Below, piece after piece: positions 44,435 to 52,670 of a stretch of 64,000 bases of DNA. Location of the stretch: contig CAVVCO010000008.1 of the NCBI GenBank assembly GCA_963746735.1, forward strand, positions 1 through 64,000, written 5' to 3'. The notes under the pieces are model-generated. The model made no database searches. It saw nothing but the letters and a program-made list of their open reading frames with translations, and was not told where the DNA came from. Position numbers and translations under genes: made by a program. The stretch comes from CAVSWT01 sp963746735 (GTDB lineage Bacteria > Bacteroidota > Ignavibacteria > Ignavibacteriales > Ignavibacteriaceae). The stretch's first letter is position 1. The number at the start of each line of letters is the position of its first letter.

Positions 44435-44879
44435 TCATTGTTTATTTGACTCAAGTGTAAATGCACCGCTTACAATTTTCCAGTCATTACCATCTTTTAC
44501 AAGTGTAATATAGCCGGTTTGCTTAACTGCTGCATCTGATATTGTAACTTTTGCTGTTGCAACTTTATCGTTTCCATCAACTGTAGAAACTTCCAGATTT
44601 CTTTTCCAGCCGCCGGTTGTTCCTGCTTTAACCTGCTCAACAAATTGCTCGCTAGTTTGAGTAGTTGTTTTATTAGTAATTGTATTTACAACGACCAATG
44701 TGGCTTCAGGATAAAAAGCTTTTTCAAGGGAGTTGACATTACGAGTATCAGTGCTGTTCACATAATTGTCAATAGTTTTTTCAACCTCTTCTTTTTGTGC
44801 CGGTTCATTTGCAAAAATGGATGAAGAAGCAGCAAATACCATCAACATAACAAACAATAGGATAATAAAATCTTTTCAT
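44435..44879 (-). CDS. Exported NTF2/lumazine-binding-like protein, one-base frameshift in signal peptide
   Basis: The mature part (EEVEKTIDNYVNSTDTRNVNSLEKAF...GYITLVKDGNDWKIVSGAF) is a ~120-residue SnoaL/NTF2-type fold related to putative lumazine-binding proteins. The open frame begins only inside a signal peptide (LFVMLMVFAASSSIFA). Just upstream in another frame is ATG at 44879 with an AGAAGG ribosome site six bases before it; removing one base from the four-base run at 44867-44870 joins them into MKRFIILLFVMLMVFAASS, a proper signal peptide. I therefore place the start at 44879 and flag a one-base indel or sequencing error. Function unknown. Confidence 0.7.
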
Positions 44880-45206
44880 AATAACCTTCTAATATTTAAT
44901 TAATTTTTATAACAGCAATTAAACTATTAAAAGTTGTTACGAAAGTTGTAAAATTTTATAGCAGCGGTAGAATTAAATTTTATTCGGCTTTAAAATTATT
45001 TGAGGGGAAATTAAGATGTATAAACAGAAATTTTGGGACCTTAAACGGTAATAACAATAGATTTATCTATAAATTTATGTTAAAAATTGATTTGATATAA
45101 TTGTGATAAATAATCAATTTTAGAACACTGATTAAAACCTAAATTAAGTTTAGATTTTATTCCAATAGTTATCATAAACCAACGCCTATTCTTTCACTTC
45201 ATAGTT
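44880..45206. other. Intergenic gap (327 bases)
   Basis: AT-rich; contains the promoter side of the NTF2-like gene and the downstream end of the large T9SS gene. No repeat or ORF of note. Confidence 0.4.
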
Positions 45207-48200
45207 TTATTTCATTAAAATAAATTTTTTCGTGGCAGATAATTTACCTGCTTGCAGTTGATAGAAATAAACTCCGCTTGCTAAATTGCTCCCATCAAAA
45301 GTTACCTCATAATTGCCGGGCTGCTGATTTTTATTCACAAGTGTTGTTACTTCTTTTCCGAGAATATCGTATACTTTTAATTGTGTCAAAGTCCCTCCTT
45401 TGGAGGGATTTAGGGAGGCTGGGATTGCATATTTAATTTTTGTCGTTGGGTTAAAAGGATTAGGAAAATTCTGATACAAAGCGAATTTGTTTGGAATCGA
45501 ATTTTTATCGTTTGTTCCTAAAACAGATGGCTGAATATTAATATTATCTATCACCCATCCCCACCCGGTTACAAATTCATCTGCAAATAGCCTGAACCGG
45601 ATTAAGATTTTATTCCCTTGTTTAAATTTGTTTAGCAAGTCAATGCTATGTGTTCTGTACAAAGTAGAATCAGGAGATACGTTTGAATTGAAATTGCTAG
45701 TCCACGCAGGATCATATTTGGAATCATATCCATCGCTTAAAGGAATCCAATTAATTCCATCCGTTGTTGCTTCGACTATTACATAATCCCAAAAATTTGA
45801 ATCTCCAAAAACAGAACCGGGATCACCAGGCTCCATCAAAGCTATATCATCATATGTGAAAATTGTACCTGATGAAGACACAATTATTGGCACAGCCAAA
45901 GTATAAGTAAGATTTTGCTGATTACTATATGGATGAGACGAATGAATTGCCGGATTGGAAAAGCCTGGATAATTTTTAATTTCAAAACCACTGCCGATAA
46001 AATCATTTGATGTAGAATTAAAATTATTTGAATAAGAATTTTGAGCAGTTTTATAAATTACTGCTGAAATATTTTTTGTAACAGAAGAATATTCAATTCC
46101 ACCTTTAAATCCTGAAACAGAAATACTAATATCTCCTTCTTGAGTGATTGCAAATTGTATAAGAGTATCTTTATTAGAAACAATATTCTTACCCAAGAAA
46201 ACATAATTTGAACCGTTAATTTTTACAATTGAAGAATCATATAATGAACGTAACCTTATATCAATATTTATAAATCCATTTAAATCTTGTGAAAGTGCTT
46301 TTATCAATGGCTTGTACGTACCTGAATTCCCAAGGGCTGGAATCTTAACTGACCATATACCCCTGCCATGACTCCCAATTACAATTTCATCTTCAACATT
46401 TGTCATAGACCAAATTGCGACAGAAGGTAAGCCATTGTCGGTTTTATGCCAGCTTACACCGTTATCAGTAGTTTCAAATAATCCAATTTCGGTTCCCGCC
46501 CAAATTGTATCAGGAGATTGGGGCATTACCAGTAAATCATATACTGATACATCAGGGAAGCCATTTGTGCTAACAGTTCCGCTTCCAAATCCGCTGATGT
46601 CTTCCCAGGTTTGTCCTAAATTAGTTGTACGAAGGATTTTTGGTTTCCGGGCAAAGGAAAATAAAACATAAGCAGTCGAATCTTGAGTAGGATGAGTTTC
46701 TAATCCAGAAATTCCCCCCATTGATGTTTGCCCATATAAATTAGTTGGAGAAAAAGTTCCGCCTTTATTAACGGAAACATTAATGGTTCCATTTGCATCC
46801 ATTCTTGAGCCGGCCCAAACTATATTAGGATTTGCTTTAGAAACTTTAACATCATGAAATGAACTTATACTTCCCCAATAGTTTGATGAAATAGCAGATA
46901 GTTTCCAACTTTCACCAAAATCTGTAGACTTCCAAACACCATGTCTACCAACAGCAAAAAGTAAATCAGGGTCTATATTTGTTTTACCTATTTTAGTAAT
47001 AAAAGGAGCACTTCCTGAACCAACATCAGTTAAGCCTGATGTTGCATCGCTAAAAGTTAGTCCACCATCGGTCGACCTTGCAAGTCCATTATACTGTGAA
47101 CCGCCGATTATTTTTAATGGGTCATCAAAATTCCAGGAAGTTTCATATCCATCGCCGCCAATTGAAAAATTCCAGTTTGATGAAGAAGTAGTATTTTCTG
47201 GAGATAGCCAGGTACCGTTGTCCTGCATTCCGCCAACGTATGCACTGCCGCCAGGCATTTTATCAACACCATAAAATTGTGTTGTATTTAATCCATTGAT
47301 TGGGCTTGTCCAATTAGCAGAGCTGTCTGATGAAACTCCAATTCCGCCGTCATTTGCATTTAAAATTCTGAATGATTTTCCGCTTCCTTTTATTATCACA
47401 AGGTTATGATGATCAACATGAACGCTGCCTGTTGATAATTCAGTAGTTATTCTTTTATTCGAAGCTATAAGATTTATTTGATATAACCATACTCCACCGA
47501 CGTAAACAATATTTTCATTATAAGGATGAGCAACGATTGTGTTATCGTACCATCCTTGATCGGAAAGCCAATTGGGTTCGGTTCCATTTTCGGAAGTCTT
47601 TTGCCAAGAGTTTCCTGCATCAGTTGATACATATAAATTTGATGTTGGATAACCTTCTGAAGCAGCAAAAATTTTATTTGTATTTACTGGGGAAATTGCC
47701 AGCTCAAATCTACCGGTTGTATCTTCAATTCCATTTTTAGAAATGTTCCAGGTTTCACCGGCATCCGTTGATTTGATTATTCCTTTTTGATCAATCGCTC
47801 CAAATATAATATTAAAGTTTCCAGGCTTATTTATTATTTGTAGGACCTTCTCTACTCTTCCGTAAGTACCAATTGATGTTTCGTTATACACTTGATACCA
47901 TATAGTTCCACCGTTAGTTGATTTGAAAATCCCGGATTTATTATAGAAATTTTGACGGTATCTCCCGGAAGAAGTAGAAGCTAAAACTATATTCGGATTA
48001 TTGGGGTCGACAATTATTCTGGACACATTATTAAAATTCAAGTTCCCAACTGTATTTGTTATTTGATTCCAGGTTTCTCCCCTGTCGGTTGATTTAAGCA
48101 AACCATCACCATTTATAACATCAATATTAAACATACTTTCACCGGTTCCCGCGTAAATAATATTATGATTTGAAGGAGCCATTGCCAAAACAGAAACTGA

Positions 48201-48761
48201 AAGGTCCGGTATATCAGGAGTTAAATTTCTCCAATTCTGACCTGCATCAGTAGTCTTCCATACACCTCCGCCAACACTACCAACAAACCAGGTATTCCCT
48301 GCCGGATCATCGGGATCGACAATTAATCCTCTTGCTCTTCCGCTTACATTTCCAGGACCTCTTTCAATCCAAGGTAAAATTGTATCGGACTTTTTTTGAA
48401 GTCGGCTTTGCTGTCTTGCTTTATTTAATTCTATCAGTTTATAGTTAGCAGGATAACCTGATTTAGTTTCTCCATAAGGAATCTTCATTTCATTTAAAAT
48501 CTGAACAAACTTATTTGGTTCGTCGGCATTAACTTCAAATTCTTCTGACTTATTAATCTTTTTAATTTTTTCTGAAATTCTTTTTGCGAGGTACGAATTA
48601 AGACTATTATGATTTCGAAGTTTTACTAAACTGTTAATCTCATGTTCATTAGGAGAACTTGATTCGAGGGTTATTTTATCTTTCTGATTATTAAGTCCGG
48701 TTAAAAATAATATATAAAACCCAGCGGCAATAATAAATACAACGGTAAATTTAGTTTTCAA
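45207..48761 (-). CDS. Secreted BNR/VPS10-like beta-propeller protein with T9SS sorting domain
   Basis: A 1,184-residue exported protein (N-terminal hydrophobic MKTKFTVVFIIAAGFYILFL). Residues ~130-820 hold repeated Asp-box/BNR units such as GGVWKTTDAGQNWRNL, GLLKSTDRGETWNQI, GIFKSTNGGTIWYQV and GVWKSTDFGESWKL, the pattern of VPS10/sortilin-type or sialidase-like propellers. Later parts look like an Ig-like and a jelly-roll domain. The C-terminus is a type A sorting domain (NFPNPFNPTTKIKYAIP ... GVYFYQLQAGKLSATKKFILMK). Expected at the cell surface or released by the type IX system. A palindromic DNA element is embedded in the sorting domain (see repeat). Ligand unknown. Confidence 0.9.
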   Translation of the reverse strand: MKTKFTVVFIIAAGFYILFLTGLNNQKDKITLESSSPNEHEINSLVKLRNHNSLNSYLAKRISEKIKKINKSEEFEVNADEPNKFVQILNEMKIPYGETKSGYPANYKLIELNKARQQSRLQKKSDTILPWIERGPGNVSGRARGLIVDPDDPAGNTWFVGSVGGGVWKTTDAGQNWRNLTPDIPDLSVSVLAMAPSNHNIIYAGTGESMFNIDVINGDGLLKSTDRGETWNQITNTVGNLNFNNVSRIIVDPNNPNIVLASTSSGRYRQNFYNKSGIFKSTNGGTIWYQVYNETSIGTYGRVEKVLQIINKPGNFNIIFGAIDQKGIIKSTDAGETWNISKNGIEDTTGRFELAISPVNTNKIFAASEGYPTSNLYVSTDAGNSWQKTSENGTEPNWLSDQGWYDNTIVAHPYNENIVYVGGVWLYQINLIASNKRITTELSTGSVHVDHHNLVIIKGSGKSFRILNANDGGIGVSSDSSANWTSPINGLNTTQFYGVDKMPGGSAYVGGMQDNGTWLSPENTTSSSNWNFSIGGDGYETSWNFDDPLKIIGGSQYNGLARSTDGGLTFSDATSGLTDVGSGSAPFITKIGKTNIDPDLLFAVGRHGVWKSTDFGESWKLSAISSNYWGSISSFHDVKVSKANPNIVWAGSRMDANGTINVSVNKGGTFSPTNLYGQTSMGGISGLETHPTQDSTAYVLFSFARKPKILRTTNLGQTWEDISGFGSGTVSTNGFPDVSVYDLLVMPQSPDTIWAGTEIGLFETTDNGVSWHKTDNGLPSVAIWSMTNVEDEIVIGSHGRGIWSVKIPALGNSGTYKPLIKALSQDLNGFINIDIRLRSLYDSSIVKINGSNYVFLGKNIVSNKDTLIQFAITQEGDISISVSGFKGGIEYSSVTKNISAVIYKTAQNSYSNNFNSTSNDFIGSGFEIKNYPGFSNPAIHSSHPYSNQQNLTYTLAVPIIVSSSGTIFTYDDIALMEPGDPGSVFGDSNFWDYVIVEATTDGINWIPLSDGYDSKYDPAWTSNFNSNVSPDSTLYRTHSIDLLNKFKQGNKILIRFRLFADEFVTGWGWVIDNINIQPSVLGTNDKNSIPNKFALYQNFPNPFNPTTKIKYAIPASLNPSKGGTLTQLKVYDILGKEVTTLVNKNQQPGNYEVTFDGSNLASGVYFYQLQAGKLSATKKFILMK
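45391..45425. repeat. Palindromic element inside a sorting-domain coding region
   Basis: TCCCTCC-TTT-GGAGGGA (45392-45408) followed by a second GGGAGG half. It encodes the atypical insert SLNPSKGGTLTQ between the usual KIKYAIP and LKVYDILG strands of the sorting domain. CCTCC/GGAGG palindromes of this kind are common intergenic repeats in related genomes, so this looks like a repeat that landed in-frame. Confidence 0.6.
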
Positions 48762-48799
48762 ATCGTTTCCCTTATGTAATTTTTTATTGAAGTACTATT

Positions 48800-49210
48800 T
48801 TATTTTTTATCTAATAACTTTTGCAGATGAACATCATAAACATCTTTAAATGCATCAGGCGGCTCAAATCCAGTAACTGTTCCGGGTATTCTTTCGATTT
48901 CAACTTGCTCTTTATTTTTCCAGGTTACTCTTCCGTTAGCTAAGTTGGATTGATAAATAATTTTTTCGTTTTTAATATCATAAATAAAAAAAGAAAGAGG
49001 AGGAGAAGGCGTGGGCGGACTGGTTTTAAATCGCTTCAAGCAGATTGCATAAGTTTTATTTTCGTTAAATGTAATTTTATAATCACTTTTAAATTTTTCT
49101 TTGGCAGTTTTTTCCAACTGATCATAGTTAGAATTATCAATCTCTGAAGCGCAGCAATTAAAAAACATAAACGCGAATGACAGTATAAATATTCTTAAAA
49201 ATTTCATCAT
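48800..49210 (-). CDS. Small lipoprotein of unknown function
   Basis: A 136-residue protein with a lipoprotein-type signal (MMKFLRIFILSFAFMFFNCCAS), the cysteine at about residue 19 or 20 being the likely lipid site. The rest is polar and includes a proline stretch (TSPPTPSPPLS). Not recognised. It lies 38 bases upstream of the big propeller gene on the same strand and may be cotranscribed with it. Confidence 0.6.
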   Translation of the reverse strand: MMKFLRIFILSFAFMFFNCCASEIDNSNYDQLEKTAKEKFKSDYKITFNENKTYAICLKRFKTSPPTPSPPLSFFIYDIKNEKIIYQSNLANGRVTWKNKEQVEIERIPGTVTGFEPPDAFKDVYDVHLQKLLDKK

Positions 49211-49450
49211 GTTTGTGAAGTTATCTTGATTTTATTTTAGAAGCAAAACAAAAATTTGTGTTTATTTGTTGGCTGTTTTGCATCAATTTATTCAATTAAC
49301 CATTCCTAATAAAATACTACCTCTTAAAGAATAAACTAATCAAGCAAAGAAAAAATATTTTAATTTAGCTTCAGATAAAAAAATATGGAACAAGGTAACC
49401 TTTTCTATCTTACCTGGTCTAATATAAAAAAAGCAAAAGGAAAGAAGAGG

Positions 49451-50386
49451 ATGAAAAAATTAAATCTTTACATTAACCAAATCATTTTTTCTATAATATT
49501 TATTTGTACCAGCACATTAGCTGCAGATTTAAGTACACACTCCAACAATTTAACAGATTATCATACTTTAAGAGAAAAAAGTTTTTCTATACAACCCGGG
49601 AAAAACCTTAATTTGGAAGCTTCGTTCGGTGATGTTTTGATTACTACCTGGGATAAAGCCGAAGTCTATGTTAAAATTTTAGGAAATGATAAAGCAGAAG
49701 ATAAAGTTACTTTTTTAATACATAACGACGAAAATGAAGTTTCAATAAAAGCTGAAAGCGGAAAAAATATTTTTAACTGGTTCGGCAATGGCCCGAAAAT
49801 GCGATTCGAAATTAAAGTCCCAACCCAGTTTAATACCAAAGTTTATACAAGCGGCGGGGATATTAAAATTGGAGATGTTATAGGCAATAATTATTTGAAA
49901 ACCTCAGGCGGAGATGTAACATTAAGAAATACTGATGGAAATCTAAAGGTTTCAACTTCCGGAGGCGATATAAAATTATACCGGACAAAAGGAACTATGG
50001 GAGTTTCCACTTCGGGCGGCGATATTAGAGCTGATGAATTTGCGGGAAACATTGATGCTGAAACTTCCGGCGGTGATATTTATTTAAATGGAAAAGATGC
50101 ATCGATAAATGCGGAAACATCCGGCGGTGATATAACTGTGAAATATTGGGGAAGCAATAAAGGAATTGAGCTGCATACATCAGGCGGAGATATTAATGTT
50201 AGCCTTCCATCAGATTTTAATGCATCAGCTAATTTATCTTCTTCCGGAGGTGATGTAAGCTGTGACTTTAAAGGAAACAATGCCGATAAAATTTCAGATT
50301 CAAAATTTAGAGCTGATATAAACGCAGGCGGAAATAAATTAATTGCAAAAACTTCCGGCGGTTCAATCAGAGTTAGAAAAAATTAA
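49451..50386 (+). CDS. Exported DUF4097-type beta-solenoid protein
   Basis: A 311-residue exported protein. I place the start at 49451 (MKKLNLYINQIIFSIIFICTSTLAA is a proper signal peptide with AGAGG just before it) rather than the in-frame ATG at 49385. The N-terminal domain is followed by nine TSGGD-like rungs (TSGGDIKIGD, TSGGDVTLRN, TSGGDIKLYR and so on, ending TSGGSIRVRK), about 17-24 residues apart, which should stack as a beta-solenoid. This is the DUF4097/putative adhesin family. It may be periplasmic or surface-associated; role unknown. Confidence 0.85.
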   Translation: MKKLNLYINQIIFSIIFICTSTLAADLSTHSNNLTDYHTLREKSFSIQPGKNLNLEASFGDVLITTWDKAEVYVKILGNDKAEDKVTFLIHNDENEVSIKAESGKNIFNWFGNGPKMRFEIKVPTQFNTKVYTSGGDIKIGDVIGNNYLKTSGGDVTLRNTDGNLKVSTSGGDIKLYRTKGTMGVSTSGGDIRADEFAGNIDAETSGGDIYLNGKDASINAETSGGDITVKYWGSNKGIELHTSGGDINVSLPSDFNASANLSSSGGDVSCDFKGNNADKISDSKFRADINAGGNKLIAKTSGGSIRVRKN

Positions 50387-50411
50387 ATTTGTTCATACTA
50401 TCTTCTCCACC

Positions 50412-50468
50412 AAAAGCGCTGTAATACTATAGGACCTCCACCTCTTATAAATTTTGCAGCGCTTTTTT
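50412..50468 (+). terminator. Likely terminator of the DUF4097 gene
   Basis: AAAAGCGCTG (50412-50421) pairs with CAGCGCTTTT (50457-50466), followed by more T residues. The ~35-base loop is long, so the call is moderate. Confidence 0.5.
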
Positions 50469-50533
50469 ATTTTAAATTGATTTCACACACTTGTAATAAT
50501 TTTATTCTTTTAATAGCTTTACATAAAAAGATT

Positions 50534-50992
50534 ATGGCTGAAAGATTAATATATCATTTTATAAACGACGACGATTTTCTTCATATCTCAAATAAGATTA
50601 AAGAATTTGAATCGCTTACTGCGGGGGAAATCTCTGTAAGCATAAAAGAAAAAAGAAAATTTTCTCAAAGAAATAAATCAATAAAAGAGATTGCCGAAGA
50701 AGAATTTTTCCGTTTGGGGATTGATAAAACAAGAGACAAAACCGGCATACTTATTTTTCTTATGCTCACAGACAGACAGTTCCACATAGTAGCTGATAAA
50801 GGAATTCATGAAAAAGTATCGGATTCGACCTGGGATGAAATAAAAAATCAAATTCAGAAATTATTTGTAGATGGAAAATTTGCCGAAGGTTTAATTTGGG
50901 GAGTTGAGGAAGTCGGGAAAATTTTAGCAAAACATTTTCCGATTAAACCGGATGATACAAATGAAATTTCGAATAGGGTAATGTTGAGTTAA
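50534..50992 (+). CDS. TPM domain protein
   Basis: A 152-residue protein of the TPM (YgcG/Psb32) family. The pattern DFLHISNKIKEFESLTAGEISVSI, then EFFRLGIDKTRDKTGILIFLML, then RQFHIVADKGIHEKV and FAEGLIWGVEEVGKILAKHFP matches the domain. No signal peptide or membrane helix, in contrast to many members, so it is probably cytoplasmic. I chose the ATG at 50534 (MAERLIYHF) over an upstream TTG because the extra 19 residues are not conserved-looking. Function of the family is unsettled (phosphatase activity has been reported for plant members). Confidence 0.85.
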   Translation: MAERLIYHFINDDDFLHISNKIKEFESLTAGEISVSIKEKRKFSQRNKSIKEIAEEEFFRLGIDKTRDKTGILIFLMLTDRQFHIVADKGIHEKVSDSTWDEIKNQIQKLFVDGKFAEGLIWGVEEVGKILAKHFPIKPDDTNEISNRVMLS

Positions 50993-51010
50993 AATAGAAA
51001 ACTCATTATC

Positions 51011-51049
51011 AAACCTCCGAGGTTTAGGAAAACCTCGGAGGTTTTTGTT
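51011..51049. terminator. Bidirectional intrinsic terminator
   Basis: A perfect 15-bp stem AAACCTCCGAGGTTT (51011-51025) with AAACCTCGGAGGTTT (51030-51044), four-base loop, T-rich on both sides. It sits between the convergent TPM and nucleotidyltransferase genes. Confidence 0.9.
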
Positions 51050-51055
51050 TAATAT

Positions 51056-51790
51056 CTACTTCACGTATTTAACAACTTCTTCTTCAGCAGATTGGATATC
51101 ATCAGCAGTATCTATTTCAATACAGCGCAATCCTTCAACATCAACAGCAGCTATTTTATTTCCTTTTTGAATTGCTTCTTCAAATGCGGCTTCATAAAAA
51201 TGGTTAACTTCTTTTCGTCTTAACATTTTATCTTCCAAAATTTCAAACAGCTTTTGGCTAAACCCTTTGTCAAACAATTCAATTCCAATTGATTCGCCGA
51301 TTGCTTCTTTTGGATTAACAACTTTACTTATTTCCGATATATAATTTTCTTTATCAACTGTAACTTTTATTTCTTCTTCACCCAAAACATGGTCTGAGCG
51401 GATTGCGAGGCAATTTTTATGTCCTGAGGTTATCAACTTATTAACTATTCTGCTGTCAAAAATTATATCGCTGTCTAATAAAAGAATATCATTCCCTAAA
51501 ATAGAATCTTTCGCCAGCCACAGTGAATAAATATTATTTGTAGAATTATAAATTTCATTTGTAATGTACTCAATTTTAAGTTCAGGGAAATTTAGCCCAA
51601 CAAAGTTTTTTATTTGGTCTTCCAAATAACCCGTTACAATTACAACATCATCGATTCCATTTTTTAAAAGATTATTAAGAGTTCTTTCAAGAATTCGCTG
51701 GTCGCCTATCTTTAAAAGACATTTAGGTATGCTGTCGGTAATTGGGCGCAGCCTAGAGGCTATTCCGGCTGCTAAAATTATTCCTTTCAT
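51056..51790 (-). CDS. Nucleotidyltransferase (CTP-type, phosphocholine/inositol-phosphate cytidylyltransferase-like)
   Basis: A 244-residue NTP-transferase with the classic N-terminal signature GIILAAGIASRLRPITDSIPKCLLKIGD. LLLDSDIIFD carries the metal-binding aspartates, and RCIEIDTADDIQSAEE closes the active site. The protein most resembles LicC-like phosphocholine and inositol-phosphate cytidylyltransferases rather than sugar uridylyltransferases. It is the third gene of an operon with overlapping ends: its ATG overlaps the stop of the CDP-alcohol phosphatidyltransferase (ATGA at 51787-51790). Predicted role: activates a phospho-alcohol made upstream to its CDP form. Confidence 0.88.
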   Translation of the reverse strand: MKGIILAAGIASRLRPITDSIPKCLLKIGDQRILERTLNNLLKNGIDDVVIVTGYLEDQIKNFVGLNFPELKIEYITNEIYNSTNNIYSLWLAKDSILGNDILLLDSDIIFDSRIVNKLITSGHKNCLAIRSDHVLGEEEIKVTVDKENYISEISKVVNPKEAIGESIGIELFDKGFSQKLFEILEDKMLRRKEVNHFYEAAFEEAIQKGNKIAAVDVEGLRCIEIDTADDIQSAEEEVVKYVK

Positions 51791-52668
51791 GATTGTGCTG
51801 ACAGTTTAGTAGATGAATTTATGTTTCTTTGCCAGAGATATAGAAGTAAAGTCAAAATGTTCCCGATTGTAATTAATCCAATTAAATAAAAATCTATTCT
51901 ATTTATGAAGGCACAAATTATTAAAAATGAAATTTCAGTTGTTGGTCCAAGGTATGTCCATAAATGCATTATCAATTTATTCTTCTTATAAAAATCAGCT
52001 GCTTCATATTTTTTTGTTTCTGATTCAATTGTGCTCGAAGAAAACTTCAACTGCACAGCAGAATATTTGAAGTATACCCACAGCATTGCTTTATCAAAAG
52101 TTTTACCTTTTTGTTTTAGAAGACGGTCATATTCTTCCCTAAAGAATTTTAAATCATCCCCAAGCATGCTTTTCCTATTTAAGGCATAATCCAAAAAGCG
52201 ATTCCGGTAATAATCAAGTATGGAAGAATGTATTGCATTGCTTATTCCTGCGGCAACAGTCATTGCCCACCAAAAGACCGGGTCACTTGAATGATTTGCA
52301 AAACCAAACCCGATTCCAAGATAAGCTGCGATGCTTACAATGTAATCGCCAAAGCCGTCTAAAATTCTTCCGATGTAAGTGCCATTCTTTTTTAACCTTG
52401 CTAATTGGCCGTCACTGCAATCAAGCACATCATAAATAATAAAAAACACTCCGGCTAAAACGTACAAAGTCGGATTAGCTAAGCCCAGCATAATACTGCC
52501 AAGCACACCGAAGATAATTGAAACAATTGTTAAATGGTTTGGAGTAAGATTTGTTCGTAGTATTGATTTAACAAAAACAAAAGCAAGCGGACGGTAAAAT
52601 ATGAGGTCGAGCACTTCCTCGACCTCAACCATCTTTAATGTATTTTTATACTCTTCAAATAACGTCAT
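51787..52668 (-). CDS. CDP-alcohol phosphatidyltransferase family protein
   Basis: A 293-residue integral membrane protein. The family motif D-G-x2-A-R-x8-G-x3-D-x3-D is complete (CSDGQLARLK, then TYIGRILDGFGDYI). Several hydrophobic helices surround it, and the N-terminal YRPLAFVFVKSILRTNLTPNHLT is typical of this fold. It should join a CDP-alcohol to a lipid or polyol acceptor in the inner membrane. I chose the ATG at 52668; a TTG at 52674 would instead give a 4-base overlap with the upstream aminotransferase. A ~70-residue charged cytoplasmic insertion (after the third helix) is longer than in phosphatidylglycerophosphate synthases. Confidence 0.9.
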   Translation of the reverse strand: MTLFEEYKNTLKMVEVEEVLDLIFYRPLAFVFVKSILRTNLTPNHLTIVSIIFGVLGSIMLGLANPTLYVLAGVFFIIYDVLDCSDGQLARLKKNGTYIGRILDGFGDYIVSIAAYLGIGFGFANHSSDPVFWWAMTVAAGISNAIHSSILDYYRNRFLDYALNRKSMLGDDLKFFREEYDRLLKQKGKTFDKAMLWVYFKYSAVQLKFSSSTIESETKKYEAADFYKKNKLIMHLWTYLGPTTEISFLIICAFINRIDFYLIGLITIGNILTLLLYLWQRNINSSTKLSAQS

Positions 52669-52670
52669 TA

